DNA from: Desulfolutivibrio sulfoxidireducens
GTDB lineage: Bacteria; Desulfobacterota; Desulfovibrionia; Desulfovibrionales; Desulfovibrionaceae
DNA: 64,000 nt
Assembly: GCF_013376475.1 (NCBI RefSeq)
Contig: NZ_CP045508.1
Location: forward strand, 1,733,501-1,797,500
Direction: 5' to 3'
Positions 27,221 to 38,187 of this stretch are shown piece after piece. A model generated the notes under the pieces. The model was not told where the DNA came from and searched no databases. It worked only from the letters and a program-made list of their open reading frames with translations. The position numbers and the translations under genes were made by a program. Each line of letters starts with the position of its first letter. Position 1 is the stretch's first letter.

Positions 27221-28011
27221 ATCACACCCCACATCATCTTCGTCGCCGTGGCGATGAGAAACACGGCAAATATTTTCTTGAGCACCGGCACGGGCAGCTT
27301 ATGCGCCAGCCTGGCCCCGAACGGCGCGGTCAGCATGCTGAACACCGCGATCCCGATGAGCGCCGGGATGGAGACGAAGCCCAGGCTCGGGGCGGGCAGC
27401 CCCGCCACGCTCCACCCGTTGACGATGTACCCCACGGTCCCGGCCACGGCGATGGGAAACCCGATGGCCGCCGAGGTCCCGATGGCGTGATGCATGGGCA
27501 GGTTGCACCAGGTCATAAACGGCACCGACAGCGTACCGCCGCCGATCCCCACCAGACTCGAGATCACGCCGATGAACCCGCCCATGCCGAGCATGCCCGC
27601 CGTGCCGGGCAGGGTCCGCGACGGCTTGGGCTTTAAGTTTAAAAGCATCTGGATGGCGACGTAATACAGGAAGCAGGCGAAAAAGGCCGTCAGGAACGTG
27701 CCCGACAGGGCGGCCGCCAGATACGTGCCGCCGAAGGTGCCGATCAGGATTCCCGGGGTGATGGCCTTGACGATGTCCCAGTGCACCGCGCCCCGGCGAT
27801 GATGCGCCCGGAAGCTGGAGATGGAGGTGAACATGATGCTGGCCAACGAGGTGCCCAGCGCCATCTTCATGACAAATTCCGGGGGGAATCCCTGGGTGGT
27901 GAACAGGAAAACAAGGACCGGGACCACCACGATGCCGCCGCCCACGCCCAGAAGGCCGGCGATGATGCCGGCGACCGCGCCGAAAAGGGGATAGAGAAGA
28001 TACGAGAACAT
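27214..28011 (-). CDS. TauE/SafE family permease (sulfite/sulfoacetate-type exporter)
   Basis: 265 residues with eight or so membrane helices and two TauE/SafE repeats, each with the glycine signature: GIIAGLLGVGGGIVVVPVLVF and GVISSLVGIGGGTLSVPFM. Family members export sulfite, sulfonates or related anions. ATG 28011 follows AAAGGA on the minus strand; the reading frame is open much further upstream but without family similarity. The last codons lie at the boundary with the AT-rich island, and the C-terminus (TKMMWGVIF) looks normal. Confidence 0.85.
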   Translation of the reverse strand: MFSYLLYPLFGAVAGIIAGLLGVGGGIVVVPVLVFLFTTQGFPPEFVMKMALGTSLASIMFTSISSFRAHHRRGAVHWDIVKAITPGILIGTFGGTYLAAALSGTFLTAFFACFLYYVAIQMLLNLKPKPSRTLPGTAGMLGMGGFIGVISSLVGIGGGTLSVPFMTWCNLPMHHAIGTSAAIGFPIAVAGTVGYIVNGWSVAGLPAPSLGFVSIPALIGIAVFSMLTAPFGARLAHKLPVPVLKKIFAVFLIATATKMMWGVIF

Positions 28012-28387
28012 GAGACGTCCTTTATGGTGCGTGGCGCCGCCGGTGCATCCGGCAAGCGGCCCCACGTCTGTGAAAGCTGGAAGAGTGGGGTAAAATGTTT
28101 CGAGGGGGGCGTCAACGTGACGATTCCGTCGGGTCCTTTGGCCGTATCGGGGGAACGCCAGGGCGGGGTGGGTGTGAAAGGAAAGTTTTTTTCTTAAGTA
28201 TTTCAGGATGATTTTTGTAAATTTTGGTCCCAGGTCTTCCCTTTTCAGGTTTTGTCTTATATTATCCTTCATTTTCCTCAGCCGGAAATCGCGGTGTTCT
28301 GGTCGGACGCCGCTTCTCTTCTAACGCACGCAAACCGTCGGACGGGAAAACCACCTCGTCCCGGACGGAAACCCCAGGAGGATCGCC
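28012..28387. other. Divergent intergenic region between the TauE-like gene and tig
   Basis: 376 bases. The part next to tig is AT-rich (TTTTGT runs and TTATATTAT at 28257-28265) and should hold the tig promoter, but I cannot fix a -35 box. The part next to the permease is GC-rich and shows nothing definite. Confidence 0.45.
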
Positions 28388-29719
28388 TTGGAATATAACG
28401 TCATCGCCGTGTCTCCCGTAAAAACCAAAGTCGAGGTCAAGGTCCCGGCCGAGGAGGCCAACGCCGCCCTGAGCGCCACTGTGGCCATCTATCGCCAGAA
28501 GGCGGATTTCAAGGGATTCCGCAAGGGCAAGGTCCCCTCCAGCGTGGTGGAATCGCGCTTTCGCAAGGAGATCGTGGGCGAGGCCACCAATGATCTGATG
28601 AACGTGCATATCAACGAGATCATGGCCGAACTCAAAAAATCCCCGTTCTCGCGCATCGACGTGGATGCCGGCGAACTGGCCAAGGGCGAGGCCTTTGCCT
28701 ACACCTTCGAGTTCGAGCATGCCGCGGCGTTTGATCTGCCGCCGTATATAGGCCTTGAGGTGGAGGAGGAAGAGGTCGAGGTGTCCGAATCGGACATCGA
28801 GGCCGTGATCCAGCGCATTCGGGGGAACCTGGCCGATCTGACGCCGCTTGCCGACAACCGGCCGGCCAAGGACGGCGAGGTGGTCTCGGTCAGCTTCGAG
28901 GCCTTTGAGAACGATGCGCCCGTTCCCGGGGTGCGCGCCGAGAATTTCCAGCTCACCCTTGGCGAGAACCAGGCCCTGCCCGAGTTCGAGGCCCTGGTGA
29001 AGACCATTCCGGCCGGCGGCGAGGGCCAGGGCGAAATGACCTTCCCGGTGGACTTCATCAACTCCGGTCTGGCCGGCAAGACCGTGCTCATGAAGATCGC
29101 CGTGCACGTCATCAAGGAAAAGAAGCTGCCGCCCTTGGACGACGTCATGGCCCAGAAGGCGGGGAATTTCGAGAGCCTGGACAAGATGCGCGAGGCCATC
29201 GTCCATTCCTACAAGAAGTCCCGCCAGGACCTGCACAAGGCCGATGCCCAGAAAAAGCTTCTGGACGGCATTCTGGCCAAACTCGACTTCCCCCTGCCGC
29301 CGAGCCTGGTGGAAACCAATCTGGGCCAGCTCGTCGAGGATTTCGTGGAGCGCCTGGAGCGGCGCGGCAAGAGCCTGGAATCCACAGGCAAGACCCTGCA
29401 GGGGCTGCGCGAGGAACTCGCGCCGCAGGCCGAAAGCATCGCGCGCACCCAGATTTTTCTTATGTCCGTGGCCGGGGCCGAGGGGCTGGAGGTCGAGCCC
29501 CGGGAGATGGACGCCTATTTCAACCAGCTCTCCCAGAAGACCGGCCAGGACGTCTTGTCCCTCAAGCAGTATTATGAGCAGCAGAATCTGGTGATTCCCG
29601 TGCGGGACAAACTTTTGGCGGACAAGGCCGTGGAGTTGATCTATTCCAAGGCCAACGTCAAAAAGACGCCCCCGGCCGGGGCGGCGCCGGTCCAGGAATC
29701 CGAGGCGGATACGCAATAG
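28388..29719 (+). CDS. tig: Trigger factor (ribosome-associated chaperone)
   Basis: 443 residues. The ribosome-binding domain carries the signature FKGFRKGKVPSSVV near residue 38; the PPIase-like domain lies around 160-240 (KDGEVVSVSFEAFEN, then FPVDFINSGLAGKTV); the C-terminal chaperone arms follow. The start is TTG 28388: AGGAGGATC ends three bases upstream and family homology begins at once (EYNVIAVSPVKTKVEV). First gene of the conserved tig-clpP-clpX-lon order, which couples nascent-chain folding to ATP-dependent proteolysis. Confidence 0.95.
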   Translation: MEYNVIAVSPVKTKVEVKVPAEEANAALSATVAIYRQKADFKGFRKGKVPSSVVESRFRKEIVGEATNDLMNVHINEIMAELKKSPFSRIDVDAGELAKGEAFAYTFEFEHAAAFDLPPYIGLEVEEEEVEVSESDIEAVIQRIRGNLADLTPLADNRPAKDGEVVSVSFEAFENDAPVPGVRAENFQLTLGENQALPEFEALVKTIPAGGEGQGEMTFPVDFINSGLAGKTVLMKIAVHVIKEKKLPPLDDVMAQKAGNFESLDKMREAIVHSYKKSRQDLHKADAQKKLLDGILAKLDFPLPPSLVETNLGQLVEDFVERLERRGKSLESTGKTLQGLREELAPQAESIARTQIFLMSVAGAEGLEVEPREMDAYFNQLSQKTGQDVLSLKQYYEQQNLVIPVRDKLLADKAVELIYSKANVKKTPPAGAAPVQESEADTQ

Positions 29720-29817
29720 GGCAAAACGCCAGGGTGATTAGGTCCGTTTTTTGCTAGGTTGCCATCAGGCGGCCGGCACTGACCAGCGGCTTGTTTTTCA
29801 CGAGCACGAAGGATAGC

Positions 29818-30435
29818 ATGACCACAATGTCCACCATACCCATCGTCATAGAAACCACGGGACGCACCGAGCGGGCCTACGACATCTATTCGAGGCTGCT
29901 CAAGGACCGGATCATTCTCCTTGGCAGCGCCATCGACGATCACGTGGCCAACCTTATCTGCGCCCAGCTTCTTTTCCTCGAATCCGAGGATCCGGAGAAG
30001 CCCATCAACCTCTACATCAATTCCCCCGGCGGTTCCGTGACCTCGGGGCTGGCCATCTACGACACCATGCAGTATGTCCTGCCGCCCGTGTCCACCCTGT
30101 GCCTGGGCCAGGCCGCCAGCATGGGGGCCTTTCTGCTGTGCGCCGGGGCCCCGGGCATGCGCTACGCCCTGCCCAACAGCCGCATCCTCATCCACCAGCC
30201 CATGGGCGGCTTCCAGGGCCAGGCCACGGACATCGACATCCACGCCCGCGAGATCATCCGCATGCGTGAGAACTTAAACACCATCATGTCCCGGCACACC
30301 GGGATGAACATCGAGAAGGTCCAGGCCGATACCGAGCGCGACTATTTCATGAGCGCCGAGGAGGCCCGGGTATACGGCATCATCGACAAGGTGCTGACCT
30401 CCCGCGAGCCCCTGCCGGAAAAGACAGGGGACTGA
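29818..30435 (+). CDS. clpP: ATP-dependent Clp protease proteolytic subunit
   Basis: 205 residues, the standard ClpP length. Serine nucleophile in [10 protein letters not shown], histidine in [12 protein letters not shown] and the aspartate region [12 protein letters not shown] are all in place. ClpP forms the tetradecameric chamber loaded by ClpX, encoded next. AAGGA at 29809-29813 favours ATG 29818; ATG 29827 is an alternative, and the usual propeptide cleavage would remove either. Confidence 0.95.
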   Translation: MTTMSTIPIVIETTGRTERAYDIYSRLLKDRIILLGSAIDDHVANLICAQLLFLESEDPEKPINLYINSPGGSVTSGLAIYDTMQYVLPPVSTLCLGQAASMGAFLLCAGAPGMRYALPNSRILIHQPMGGFQGQATDIDIHAREIIRMRENLNTIMSRHTGMNIEKVQADTERDYFMSAEEARVYGIIDKVLTSREPLPEKTGD

Positions 30436-30530
30436 TCCCCGCCCGGCGGCCGCATGGGCCGTCCGGACCGGAAACGTCGACGCCCGGGAGCGGGACCACC
30501 CGCCCCGGGAAGCGAAACGGGTAACCGACC

Positions 30531-31781
30531 ATGACCAAGAAAAAAAATCCGTTGACCAACGAATTGTGCTGCTCCTTTTGCGGCAAGAGCCAGGACGAGG
30601 TGCAGCGGCTCATCGCCGGTCCCGACGTCTACATCTGCGACGAGTGCGTGTCGCTTTGCAACGAGATCATCGCCCAGGAGTCGCTCACCGAGGAGACCAA
30701 GGACGGCAAGTTGTTGCCGCCGGCCGAGATCAAGCGACTGCTGGACGAATACGTCATCGGCCAGGAACAGGCCAAAAAGATCCTGGCCGTGGCCGTGCAC
30801 AACCACTACAAGCGGGTTTTCTACGCCCAGAAGAATCCCGACGATGTGGAGATCGACAAAAGCAACATCCTGCTCATCGGTCCCACAGGTTCCGGGAAAA
30901 CCCTTTTGGCCCAGACCCTGGCCCGCATCCTGAACGTCCCCTTCGCCATCGCCGACGCCACCACCCTGACCGAGGCCGGGTACGTGGGCGAGGACGTGGA
31001 GAACATTCTGGTCCAGCTTCTGCAAAACGCCGACTACGACATCGAGGCCGCCTCCAAGGGCATCATCTACATCGACGAGATCGACAAGATCGCCCGCAAG
31101 GGGGACAGCCCGTCCATCACCCGGGACGTGTCCGGCGAGGGCGTACAGCAGGCGCTTCTCAAGATCATCGAGGGCACCGAGGCCAATATTCCTCCCAAGG
31201 GCGGACGCAAGCACCCGCAGCAGGAATTCATCCGCCTAAACACCTCGAATATCCTGTTCGTGGTCGGTGGGGCCTTTATCGGCCTGGAAAAGATCGTGGC
31301 CCAACGTCTGCGGGGAACCAGCATCGGGTTCGGGGCCAAGGTGGAGTCCAAGCGCGAGGACGAACTGTCCGTGGTCCTCTCCCAGACCCATCCGGCCGAC
31401 CTCGTCAAGTTCGGGCTGATCCCCGAGTTCGTGGGCCGCATACCCATCATCACCAGCCTGACGGAGCTGACCCGTGAGGATCTGGTGCGCATCCTCACCG
31501 AGCCCAAAAACGCCCTGATGCGCCAGTATCAGAAGCTTTTCGAGATGGACAAGGTGCGCCTGCGCTTCACGAAAAACGCCCTGGACGCCATCGCCGTGCG
31601 GGCCATCGAACGCAAGACCGGCGCCCGGGGCCTGCGCAACGTCATGGAAAACATCATGCTGGACATCATGTACAAACTGCCCTCGCTGACCGGGGTCAAG
31701 GAGTGCGTGGTGAACAAGGCCGTGCTGGAAAAGGGCCTCGAACCGCTGCTTTTTTACCACCAGGAAGTGAAAAGCGCCTGA
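30531..31781 (+). CDS. clpX: ATP-dependent Clp protease ATP-binding subunit ClpX
   Basis: 416 residues. An N-terminal zinc-binding domain (CSFCGK...CDECVSLC) for substrate and adaptor recruitment is followed by the AAA+ module with Walker [11 protein letters not shown], Walker [11 protein letters not shown], the pore GYVG motif and the ClpP-docking LGF-equivalent IGF at TSIGFGAK. It unfolds tagged proteins into ClpP. ATG 30531 lies 95 bases after clpP; co-transcription is likely. Confidence 0.96.
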   Translation: MTKKKNPLTNELCCSFCGKSQDEVQRLIAGPDVYICDECVSLCNEIIAQESLTEETKDGKLLPPAEIKRLLDEYVIGQEQAKKILAVAVHNHYKRVFYAQKNPDDVEIDKSNILLIGPTGSGKTLLAQTLARILNVPFAIADATTLTEAGYVGEDVENILVQLLQNADYDIEAASKGIIYIDEIDKIARKGDSPSITRDVSGEGVQQALLKIIEGTEANIPPKGGRKHPQQEFIRLNTSNILFVVGGAFIGLEKIVAQRLRGTSIGFGAKVESKREDELSVVLSQTHPADLVKFGLIPEFVGRIPIITSLTELTREDLVRILTEPKNALMRQYQKLFEMDKVRLRFTKNALDAIAVRAIERKTGARGLRNVMENIMLDIMYKLPSLTGVKECVVNKAVLEKGLEPLLFYHQEVKSA

Positions 31782-31945
31782 TCCGTCGCGTTTCAGACGG
31801 CCATGGGCGGGGGCTTCTCCAGTGACGTCGCGGTCGTTTGACAACGGTTTTTTTGTCCTTACCTTTGAGCATCCGCGTCCGGAGCAGGGCGTGTCCGGAC
31901 TCGCGGTGAACGACGACCATGACATCGAGTGCTTACGGAGGTGGT

Positions 31946-34405
31946 ATGTCCACATTTTTGTTCGATAATCCAAAGAATGGCTTTGAAGACGCGCTGTTGC
32001 CCATGATGAGCCTGCGGGAAGTGGTCATGTTCCCCCGCTCCATCGTGCCCCTGTTCGTGGGCCGCGAGGCCTCCATCAAGGCCATCGAGAACGCCGTGGC
32101 CGCCCATGACAAGAAGATCTTCCTGGTGGCCCAGCGCGCCCCGGAGACCGAGCGGCCCATGCCCGACGACCTGTTCGGCATCGGCACGGTGAGCAAGATC
32201 CTGCAGATGCTCAGGCTTCCCGACGGCACCATCAAGGTGCTTTTCGAGGGGCTTTACCGGGCCAGATGGGAACCCCAGGAGGACGGCGGCGAGTTCAACG
32301 CCGACAACGTCCTGGTGCGGGTGGCCCGTCTGCCCGATGAGGACATGGCCGGGGCCGAGGCCGATGCCCTTATCCGGGCCACCCAGGAGGCCCTGGAGCA
32401 GTATGGGCGCATCAACAAGAAACTCGCCCCCGAAACCATTTTAGCCATCAATTCCATTGCCTTGCCAGGCAAGCTGGCCGACGCCGTGATGCCCCACCTC
32501 AAGGTGGATTACATCAAAAAGCAGGGCGTGCTCGAGGAAACCTCGGCCGTCAAGCGACTGGAGGAGGCCTACGGCTTCCTGCAGGGCGAAATCGAGATCT
32601 CGTCGCTTGAAAAGCGCATCAAAAGCCGCGTCAAGCAGCAGATGGAGAAGAATCAGAAGGAATACTATTTAAACGAGCAGCTCAAGGCCATCAACAAGGA
32701 GATGGGCCGCGAGGATGACCCGGCCGCCGAGGCCGCCGAATTCGAGGAACGCCTGCGGGCCAAGAACATGCCCGACGAGGCCCTGGAAAAGGTCACCCGC
32801 GAGATCAAAAAGCTCAAGCAGATACCGCCGTCCTCGGCGGAATACACGGTGGTGCGCAACTACGTGGAGTGGATCCTGGATCTGCCCTGGAACGTCCTGC
32901 AGCCCACGGGGTTGGACCTGATCCAGGCCGAGGTCATCCTCAACGAGGATCATTACGGTCTGGACAAGCCCAAACAGCGCATCCTGGAATATCTGGCCGT
33001 GCAGTCCCTGGTGAAAGTCCTCAAGGGACCCATCCTGTGTCTGGTCGGGCCGCCGGGGGTGGGCAAGACCTCTCTGGCCAAGTCCATCGCCCGGGCCATG
33101 GGCCGGGAATTCGTGCGCCTGTCTTTGGGCGGCGTGCGCGACGAGGCCGAGATTCGCGGCCATCGCCGGACCTACGTGGGGGCGCTCCCGGGCAAGATCA
33201 TCCAGTCCTTAAAGCGCGTCAAATACAACAATCCCGTGTTCTGTCTGGACGAAGTGGACAAGATGAGCACGGATTTTCGGGGCGATCCGTCCTCGGCCCT
33301 GCTCGAGGTTCTCGATCCCGAACAGAACCTGGCCTTCAACGACCACTACCTGGACCTGGACTACGATCTCTCCAAGGTCTTTTTCATCACCACGGCCAAT
33401 GCCCTGCACACCATCCCGTTGCCGCTGCAGGATCGCATGGAGATCATCCGCATCCCCGGCTACCTGGAAAACGAGAAGATGCAGATCGGCCGCCGCTTCC
33501 TTTTGCCCAAAAACCTCACGCAGCATGGCCTCAAGGAAGACAACCTGTCGATCTCCGACAACGCCCTGCTCGAGATCGTGCGCCGCTATACCCGCGAGGC
33601 GGGCGTGCGCAATCTGGAGCGCGAACTGGCCTCCATCTGTCGCAAGGTGGCCCGCAAGCTTGTCGAGAAAAAGGAGCTCGCCAGGGGCTTTTCGGTGACC
33701 AAGCAAAACCTTCACTCCTATCTCGGGGTGACGAAGTTCCGTCACGGCGAGAAGGAGGACAAGGCCCAGGTGGGGCTGTGCAACGGCATGGCCTATACCG
33801 AACTTGGCGGCGAGATGCTTATGGTCGAGGCGGTCATCATGCCCGGTTCGGGCAAGGTGGAGATCACCGGCAAGCTCGGGGAGGTGATGCAGGAGTCGGC
33901 CAAGGCGGCCGTGAGCTACCTGCGCTCACGCTCGGCCCTGTTCGGACTCAAGCCCGATTTCCACAAGGAGATCGACATCCACATCCACGTGCCCGAGGGG
34001 GCCATCCCCAAGGACGGCCCGTCCGCCGGCATCACCCTGGCCACCACCCTGGTTTCGGCCCTGCTCAACATGCCAGTGCGCAACGACCTGGCCATGACCG
34101 GCGAGATCACCCTGCGCGGCCGGGTCCTGCCCATCGGCGGACTTCGCGAGAAGCTTCTGGCCGCCCACCGGGGCCGCATCCGCACGGTGATCATCCCCGA
34201 GGAGAACGAAAAGGACTTGAAGGAAGTGCCCGAGGCCATCCTCAAGGACCTGGAGATCATTCGCGTCGAGCACATGGACCAGGTTCTGGAGAACGCCTTG
34301 GTATGCGCCGATCCGGAAAAGCTCTTTTGCGGGAGGGCGGAGAACGCTCCCCATCTGTCCTCGACGCTCATGAAGGAGGCCTATCAGCCTCAGACCCGGC
34401 ACTAA
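31946..34405 (+). CDS. lon: ATP-dependent Lon protease
   Basis: 819 residues. N-terminal substrate-recognition domain ([20 protein letters not shown]), coiled coil, AAA+ module with Walker [14 protein letters not shown] and Walker [11 protein letters not shown], and the protease domain with the Ser in [12 protein letters not shown] and the Lys of the dyad in [23 protein letters not shown] just before ATG 31946 decides the start over an in-frame ATG at 31919. Last gene of the proteolysis cluster; a strong terminator follows. Confidence 0.96.
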   Translation: MSTFLFDNPKNGFEDALLPMMSLREVVMFPRSIVPLFVGREASIKAIENAVAAHDKKIFLVAQRAPETERPMPDDLFGIGTVSKILQMLRLPDGTIKVLFEGLYRARWEPQEDGGEFNADNVLVRVARLPDEDMAGAEADALIRATQEALEQYGRINKKLAPETILAINSIALPGKLADAVMPHLKVDYIKKQGVLEETSAVKRLEEAYGFLQGEIEISSLEKRIKSRVKQQMEKNQKEYYLNEQLKAINKEMGREDDPAAEAAEFEERLRAKNMPDEALEKVTREIKKLKQIPPSSAEYTVVRNYVEWILDLPWNVLQPTGLDLIQAEVILNEDHYGLDKPKQRILEYLAVQSLVKVLKGPILCLVGPPGVGKTSLAKSIARAMGREFVRLSLGGVRDEAEIRGHRRTYVGALPGKIIQSLKRVKYNNPVFCLDEVDKMSTDFRGDPSSALLEVLDPEQNLAFNDHYLDLDYDLSKVFFITTANALHTIPLPLQDRMEIIRIPGYLENEKMQIGRRFLLPKNLTQHGLKEDNLSISDNALLEIVRRYTREAGVRNLERELASICRKVARKLVEKKELARGFSVTKQNLHSYLGVTKFRHGEKEDKAQVGLCNGMAYTELGGEMLMVEAVIMPGSGKVEITGKLGEVMQESAKAAVSYLRSRSALFGLKPDFHKEIDIHIHVPEGAIPKDGPSAGITLATTLVSALLNMPVRNDLAMTGEITLRGRVLPIGGLREKLLAAHRGRIRTVIIPEENEKDLKEVPEAILKDLEIIRVEHMDQVLENALVCADPEKLFCGRAENAPHLSSTLMKEAYQPQTRH

Positions 34406-34430
34406 TCCCGGGGTTCCACCGCAACATGCG

Positions 34431-34470
34431 AACGGCCGCCCGTGTTCGGCAGGGGCGGCCGTTTGTTTTT
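34431..34470 (+). terminator. Rho-independent terminator after lon
   Basis: Perfect 11-bp stem AACGGCCGCCC (34431-34441) with GGGCGGCCGTT (34453-34463), 11-base loop, followed by TGTTTTT. It also faces the convergent tRNA methyltransferase gene and could serve both. Confidence 0.85.
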
Positions 34471-34514
34471 GTGCGCCCGGCAGAGTCGGTCCGGCGTGAT
34501 CGGCCCATGAGGGC

Positions 34515-35435
34515 CTATGCCGGGACCGTCTGGTCGGTGTCCGGCTGGTGCGGCCCGTCTTTTGGGGGGACCGTCGGGTCGGCGGACGTTTCCCCGGGCC
34601 GCGCCGTATCGGGCGCGCCCTCGGCGTGGGGAAGCGGCGTCCCGGCATGGCGGGCGAAGACCAGAAAGCCCGTGTGGGCCACCATGCGATCCTCGGGACG
34701 AAGCCGGTCGGCCACGGGCTTGTAGCGCCGCACCAGGATCTCCAGGACCTCCACATCCGCAAAGGGGGCGTTTTCCAAGCCGCGAAGCAGGTCGGATATC
34801 TGATTGGTGGTCGGCAGCAAAAAACCCACGGGCGCGCCGGGGCAGATGACGGCCGCGGCCTGTTCCAGATGCTCCCACGGGGTGCGCACGTCCAGAAAGA
34901 GCGCGTCGGCCCGGGAGGGATCGGTGGCCGGATCGCCCGGGATCATGCCGTCCGGGAAAAAGCCCTCGGAGATGTCGTGATGGAAGCGGGTGACCCGGTG
35001 GCCGAGCCCGGCCGCGGCCAGGTTTTTGCCCGCGAGATCGAAAAATTCCGCCCGGCGCTCGAAGGTGTAGACCCGGCCCGTATCCCCCACATGATAGGCC
35101 ATGGCCAGGGTCAGCCCGCCCGAGCCGCTCCCGGCCTCGACCACCCGCGCCCCGGGACCGATGCCCAGTTTTAAGAGCACGTAGCCGATTTCCTTGGGGT
35201 ACATGATCTGGGTGGAGCGTTTGACCCCCTTGATGAGCTCGTAGGTCGAGGGCCGCAGGATGCGGAAGGGATGCCCCAGGTGCGTGGCGATCACCCCGCC
35301 GTATCCGGCATTTTGGACCTCGGCCATGTCCAGCACCCCCTCCTGGGTGTGCAGTTTGGTTTTCGGATCGTATTGTCGCAGATATCGTTTGCCCTTGGGG
35401 CTGACCAACAGGACCAGATCGCCCGATTCAAGCAT
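34515..35435 (-). CDS. trmI: tRNA (adenine-58-N1)-methyltransferase, TrmI-like
   Basis: 306 residues. An N-terminal beta domain (GDLVLLVSPKGKRYLRQYDP) and TQIMYPKEIGYVLLKLGI lead into the SAM-binding Rossmann fold (VVEAGSGSGGLTLAMAY) and DALFLDVRTPWEHLE, the pattern of TrmI/Gcd14 enzymes that methylate A58 in the T-loop of tRNA. The last ~40 residues form a Pro-rich tail. ATG 35435 is preceded by GGGAGG on the minus strand. Divergent from the radical SAM gene. Confidence 0.9.
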   Translation of the reverse strand: MLESGDLVLLVSPKGKRYLRQYDPKTKLHTQEGVLDMAEVQNAGYGGVIATHLGHPFRILRPSTYELIKGVKRSTQIMYPKEIGYVLLKLGIGPGARVVEAGSGSGGLTLAMAYHVGDTGRVYTFERRAEFFDLAGKNLAAAGLGHRVTRFHHDISEGFFPDGMIPGDPATDPSRADALFLDVRTPWEHLEQAAAVICPGAPVGFLLPTTNQISDLLRGLENAPFADVEVLEILVRRYKPVADRLRPEDRMVAHTGFLVFARHAGTPLPHAEGAPDTARPGETSADPTVPPKDGPHQPDTDQTVPA

Positions 35436-35454
35436 CGGTTCCTCCCTGAAATTC

Positions 35455-36522
35455 GTGAAAAGAAATAGTTGTCCTGAAGCGCCCCGCCGTGTCAAGATAC
35501 ATCGACGCGGACAACGATCAAGCCGGAGAGCGAAAGACATTTCCACCTACGTTTTCGGTCCGGTGCGATCCGGACGCCTCGGCCTGTCCTTGGGGCTCGA
35601 CCTTTTGGGCGCGAGGATATGTTCCTTCGACTGCCTCTACTGCGAGGTGGGGCCGACAGACGCCTTGACTCTGGCCCAAAAGCCCTATGTTTCGGCCGGA
35701 CGTCTGCTCGGGGAGCTTTCCGCTTTCGCCGCCTCCGAACCGCCGCCGCTGGACGTGGTCACCCTGGGGGGACTCGGGGAACCGTGTCTCAATACGGAGA
35801 TGGACCGGATCATCGAGGGCTGCAAGACGATTTTTCCCGGCGTGCCCGTGGCCGTTTTGACCAATTCGAGCCTTTTGTCCGATCCGGCTGTCCGGAAACG
35901 CCTGGCCCGGGCCGATGTGGTCCTGCCGTCCATGGACACCCTGGTCCCCGGGGAGTTCGCCGCGCTCAACCGGCCGCATCCGGAACTGTCCCTGGCGGAT
36001 ATCCGGCTGGGGCTTTTGGATTTTCGGTCCGGTTTTTCCGGTCGCGTGTACCTGGAGACCCTGGTGCTCGACGGGATCAACGATTCCGGGGAAAATCTCG
36101 CCCTGCTTGGGGATTTTTGTCGGGAACTGCGTCCGGAGCGCGTGGACGTGGTGACCATGACCCGGCCCGGGGCCTGGCCCCAGGCCCGTCCCGCCTCGCC
36201 CGCGACCCTGGCCCGTTTCCGGGAGGCCCTGGGCGCGGCCCTGGTCGAATCGGCCAACGGCCACGGCCCGGCGGCACTGCGCGGCCGCGCGGTCGGGTGT
36301 TCCGGGCGCGGACCGGGACAGGCGGCCGGACGCGTCGTGGATTCGGGAGAGGTCCTCTCCCTGGTGGCCGCGTCCCTCGGGCACAGGCCCCAGACCGTGG
36401 CACAGCTTTCCGTCGCCCTCGGCGTGCCCGAGGACGACATCCGGCGGGCCGTCGAGACGTTGGTCCGCGGGAAGAAAATTCAGGCCAAGGCGGCGCTTGA
36501 CGATGTGTTTTATCTCGGCTGA
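35455..36522 (+). CDS. Radical SAM protein (wyosine/MoaA-like fold) with unusual start
   Basis: Radical SAM enzyme with the CSFDCLYC (CxxxCxxC) cluster loop, a family-typical opening YVFGPVRSGRLGLSLGLDLL, TLGGLGEPCLN as SAM-binding Gly motif and a C-terminal winged-helix-like region (QTVAQLSVALGVPEDDIRRA). The family usually begins a few residues before YVFGP, but no ATG, GTG or TTG lies there. The first canonical codon upstream is GTG 35455 without a ribosome-binding site; ATT at 35539, preceded by GGAGAG, is a possible rare start. It may be a tRNA or metabolite modifying enzyme; substrate unknown. The coordinates give the GTG version. Confidence 0.75.
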   Translation: MKRNSCPEAPRRVKIHRRGQRSSRRAKDISTYVFGPVRSGRLGLSLGLDLLGARICSFDCLYCEVGPTDALTLAQKPYVSAGRLLGELSAFAASEPPPLDVVTLGGLGEPCLNTEMDRIIEGCKTIFPGVPVAVLTNSSLLSDPAVRKRLARADVVLPSMDTLVPGEFAALNRPHPELSLADIRLGLLDFRSGFSGRVYLETLVLDGINDSGENLALLGDFCRELRPERVDVVTMTRPGAWPQARPASPATLARFREALGAALVESANGHGPAALRGRAVGCSGRGPGQAAGRVVDSGEVLSLVAASLGHRPQTVAQLSVALGVPEDDIRRAVETLVRGKKIQAKAALDDVFYLG

Positions 36523-36722
36523 CGCCGCCTTCATCACCAGACTTTTTTGGCCGCATGCCGCGCCGTTTCGGGATATTTCCGTCACTGGCGACGGTCGGCC
36601 GGGCTTTCGGCGTGCCCGTTTTCTTTTCCCTGGCGGACCATTCGCATCCGCTACGGCGCGCCGGGCCGGCCATGGTCCCGGGTTGTACCCGAAACCGCAC
36701 GGCGGCGGCCGGGAGAAATTTC

Positions 36723-38183
36723 ATGTCCAAGAGTGTCAAACGAAAAAAAAAGATGTTCATCAGCGTGCTGCCCGGCGAACAGGTCGAGGTGGCCGTGTCC
36801 GAGGACGGGGTTCTGACCGAGTACTACGTGGAGATGGTCCATCAGGTCAAAACCCGGGGCAACATCTATAAGGGCAAGATCCACAACATCGATCCCGCCC
36901 TCCAGGCCGCCTTCATGAATTACGGGGCCGAACGCAACGGGTTCTTGCAGATCGACGAGGTCCATCCCGAATACTACCTCCTCGTCCAGGGACCCGAGCG
37001 CAAGGCCAAATATCCGCCCATCCAGAAGGCCCTGAAAAAGAACCAGGAGGTCCTGGTCCAGGTGGTCAAGGAGCCCACGGGCTCCAAGGGCGCGTTTATG
37101 ACCACCTATCTGTCCCTGCCCGGACGTTTCTTCGTGCTCACCCCGGGCCGGGAACAGCGCGGCGTCTCCCGGAAAATCGAGGACGAGGAGGAACGAAAGC
37201 GCCTCAAGGAGGCCATCGCCGGCCTGAAGCTCGAGGAGGGCCTGGGCATCATCGTGCGTACCGCCGCCCTGGGCCAGTCCAAAAGCTCCCTGGAACGCGA
37301 TCTGTCCTTCCTGAAACGGCTGTGGAAGGAGGTGCGCCAAAAGGGCACCCAGGCCCCCACCCCGAGCCTCGTCTACCAGGAACTCGACCTCTCCGCCCGG
37401 GCCGTGCGCGATTACCTCACCGACGACGTGGCCGAGGTCTGGGTGGACGAACCCGAGACCGCCAAAAAGGTGGCCGAGATGGCCGCCCTGGTCTTTCCCC
37501 GCCGCCCGGGCATCGTCAAACAGCACACGGACATGGACCTGGCCCTGTGGGACCGCTTCAACCTGCGCCGCTACATCGAACAACTCTATTCCCGCGAGGT
37601 CACCCTGCCAAGCGGCGGCCGCCTGGTCTTTGACCAGGGCGAGGCGCTTACGGCCGTGGACATCAACTCCGGAAAAATCGGCGGCGAGAGCAATTTTCGG
37701 GAGATGGCCCTGAAAACCAACGTCGAGGCCGCCGAGGAGATCGCCAGACAACTGCGCCTGCGCGACATCGGCGGGCAGATCGTCATCGACTTCATCGAGA
37801 TGAAGGACCGCAAACACGTGGCCGAGGTCGAAAAGGCCCTGCGCGGCATCCTCAAATCCGACCGGGCGCGCACCGACGTGGGCAAGATGTCCCGTTTCGG
37901 CCTGCTGGAAATGGTCCGCCAACGTATCGGGTCCTCGGCCGTGTCCATCACCACCGAACCCTGTCCCTGCTGCAAGGGGGCCGGGACACGGCGCAACCTC
38001 GAATGGCAGGCCATGGCCGCCCTCAAGGAACTGTACCGGGTTTTGCGCAAAAACAACTCCCCGGACATCGTGCCCTGCAAGGTCACCACCGAACTGGCCG
38101 TCTACCTGCTCAACCAGAAGCGGGCCAGACTCTCCGGCTTTGAAAGCGAGTTCAACAAGAAAATAGCCATCATCACCGAATAA
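36723..38183 (+). CDS. rng: Ribonuclease E/G family endoribonuclease
   Basis: 486 residues, RNase G size without the long RNase E scaffold domain. S1 RNA-binding domain at the N-terminus (YKGKIHNIDPALQAAFMNYG), catalytic DNase I-like domain with the metal-binding aspartates in TAVDINSGKI and VIDFIEMKD, then the zinc-link CPCC. It acts in mRNA turnover and rRNA 5'-end maturation. ATG 36723 follows GGGAGA and gives the expected N-terminus with a basic KRKKK stretch. queH follows after four bases. Confidence 0.92.
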   Translation: MSKSVKRKKKMFISVLPGEQVEVAVSEDGVLTEYYVEMVHQVKTRGNIYKGKIHNIDPALQAAFMNYGAERNGFLQIDEVHPEYYLLVQGPERKAKYPPIQKALKKNQEVLVQVVKEPTGSKGAFMTTYLSLPGRFFVLTPGREQRGVSRKIEDEEERKRLKEAIAGLKLEEGLGIIVRTAALGQSKSSLERDLSFLKRLWKEVRQKGTQAPTPSLVYQELDLSARAVRDYLTDDVAEVWVDEPETAKKVAEMAALVFPRRPGIVKQHTDMDLALWDRFNLRRYIEQLYSREVTLPSGGRLVFDQGEALTAVDINSGKIGGESNFREMALKTNVEAAEEIARQLRLRDIGGQIVIDFIEMKDRKHVAEVEKALRGILKSDRARTDVGKMSRFGLLEMVRQRIGSSAVSITTEPCPCCKGAGTRRNLEWQAMAALKELYRVLRKNNSPDIVPCKVTTELAVYLLNQKRARLSGFESEFNKKIAIITE

Positions 38184-38187
38184 GCCC

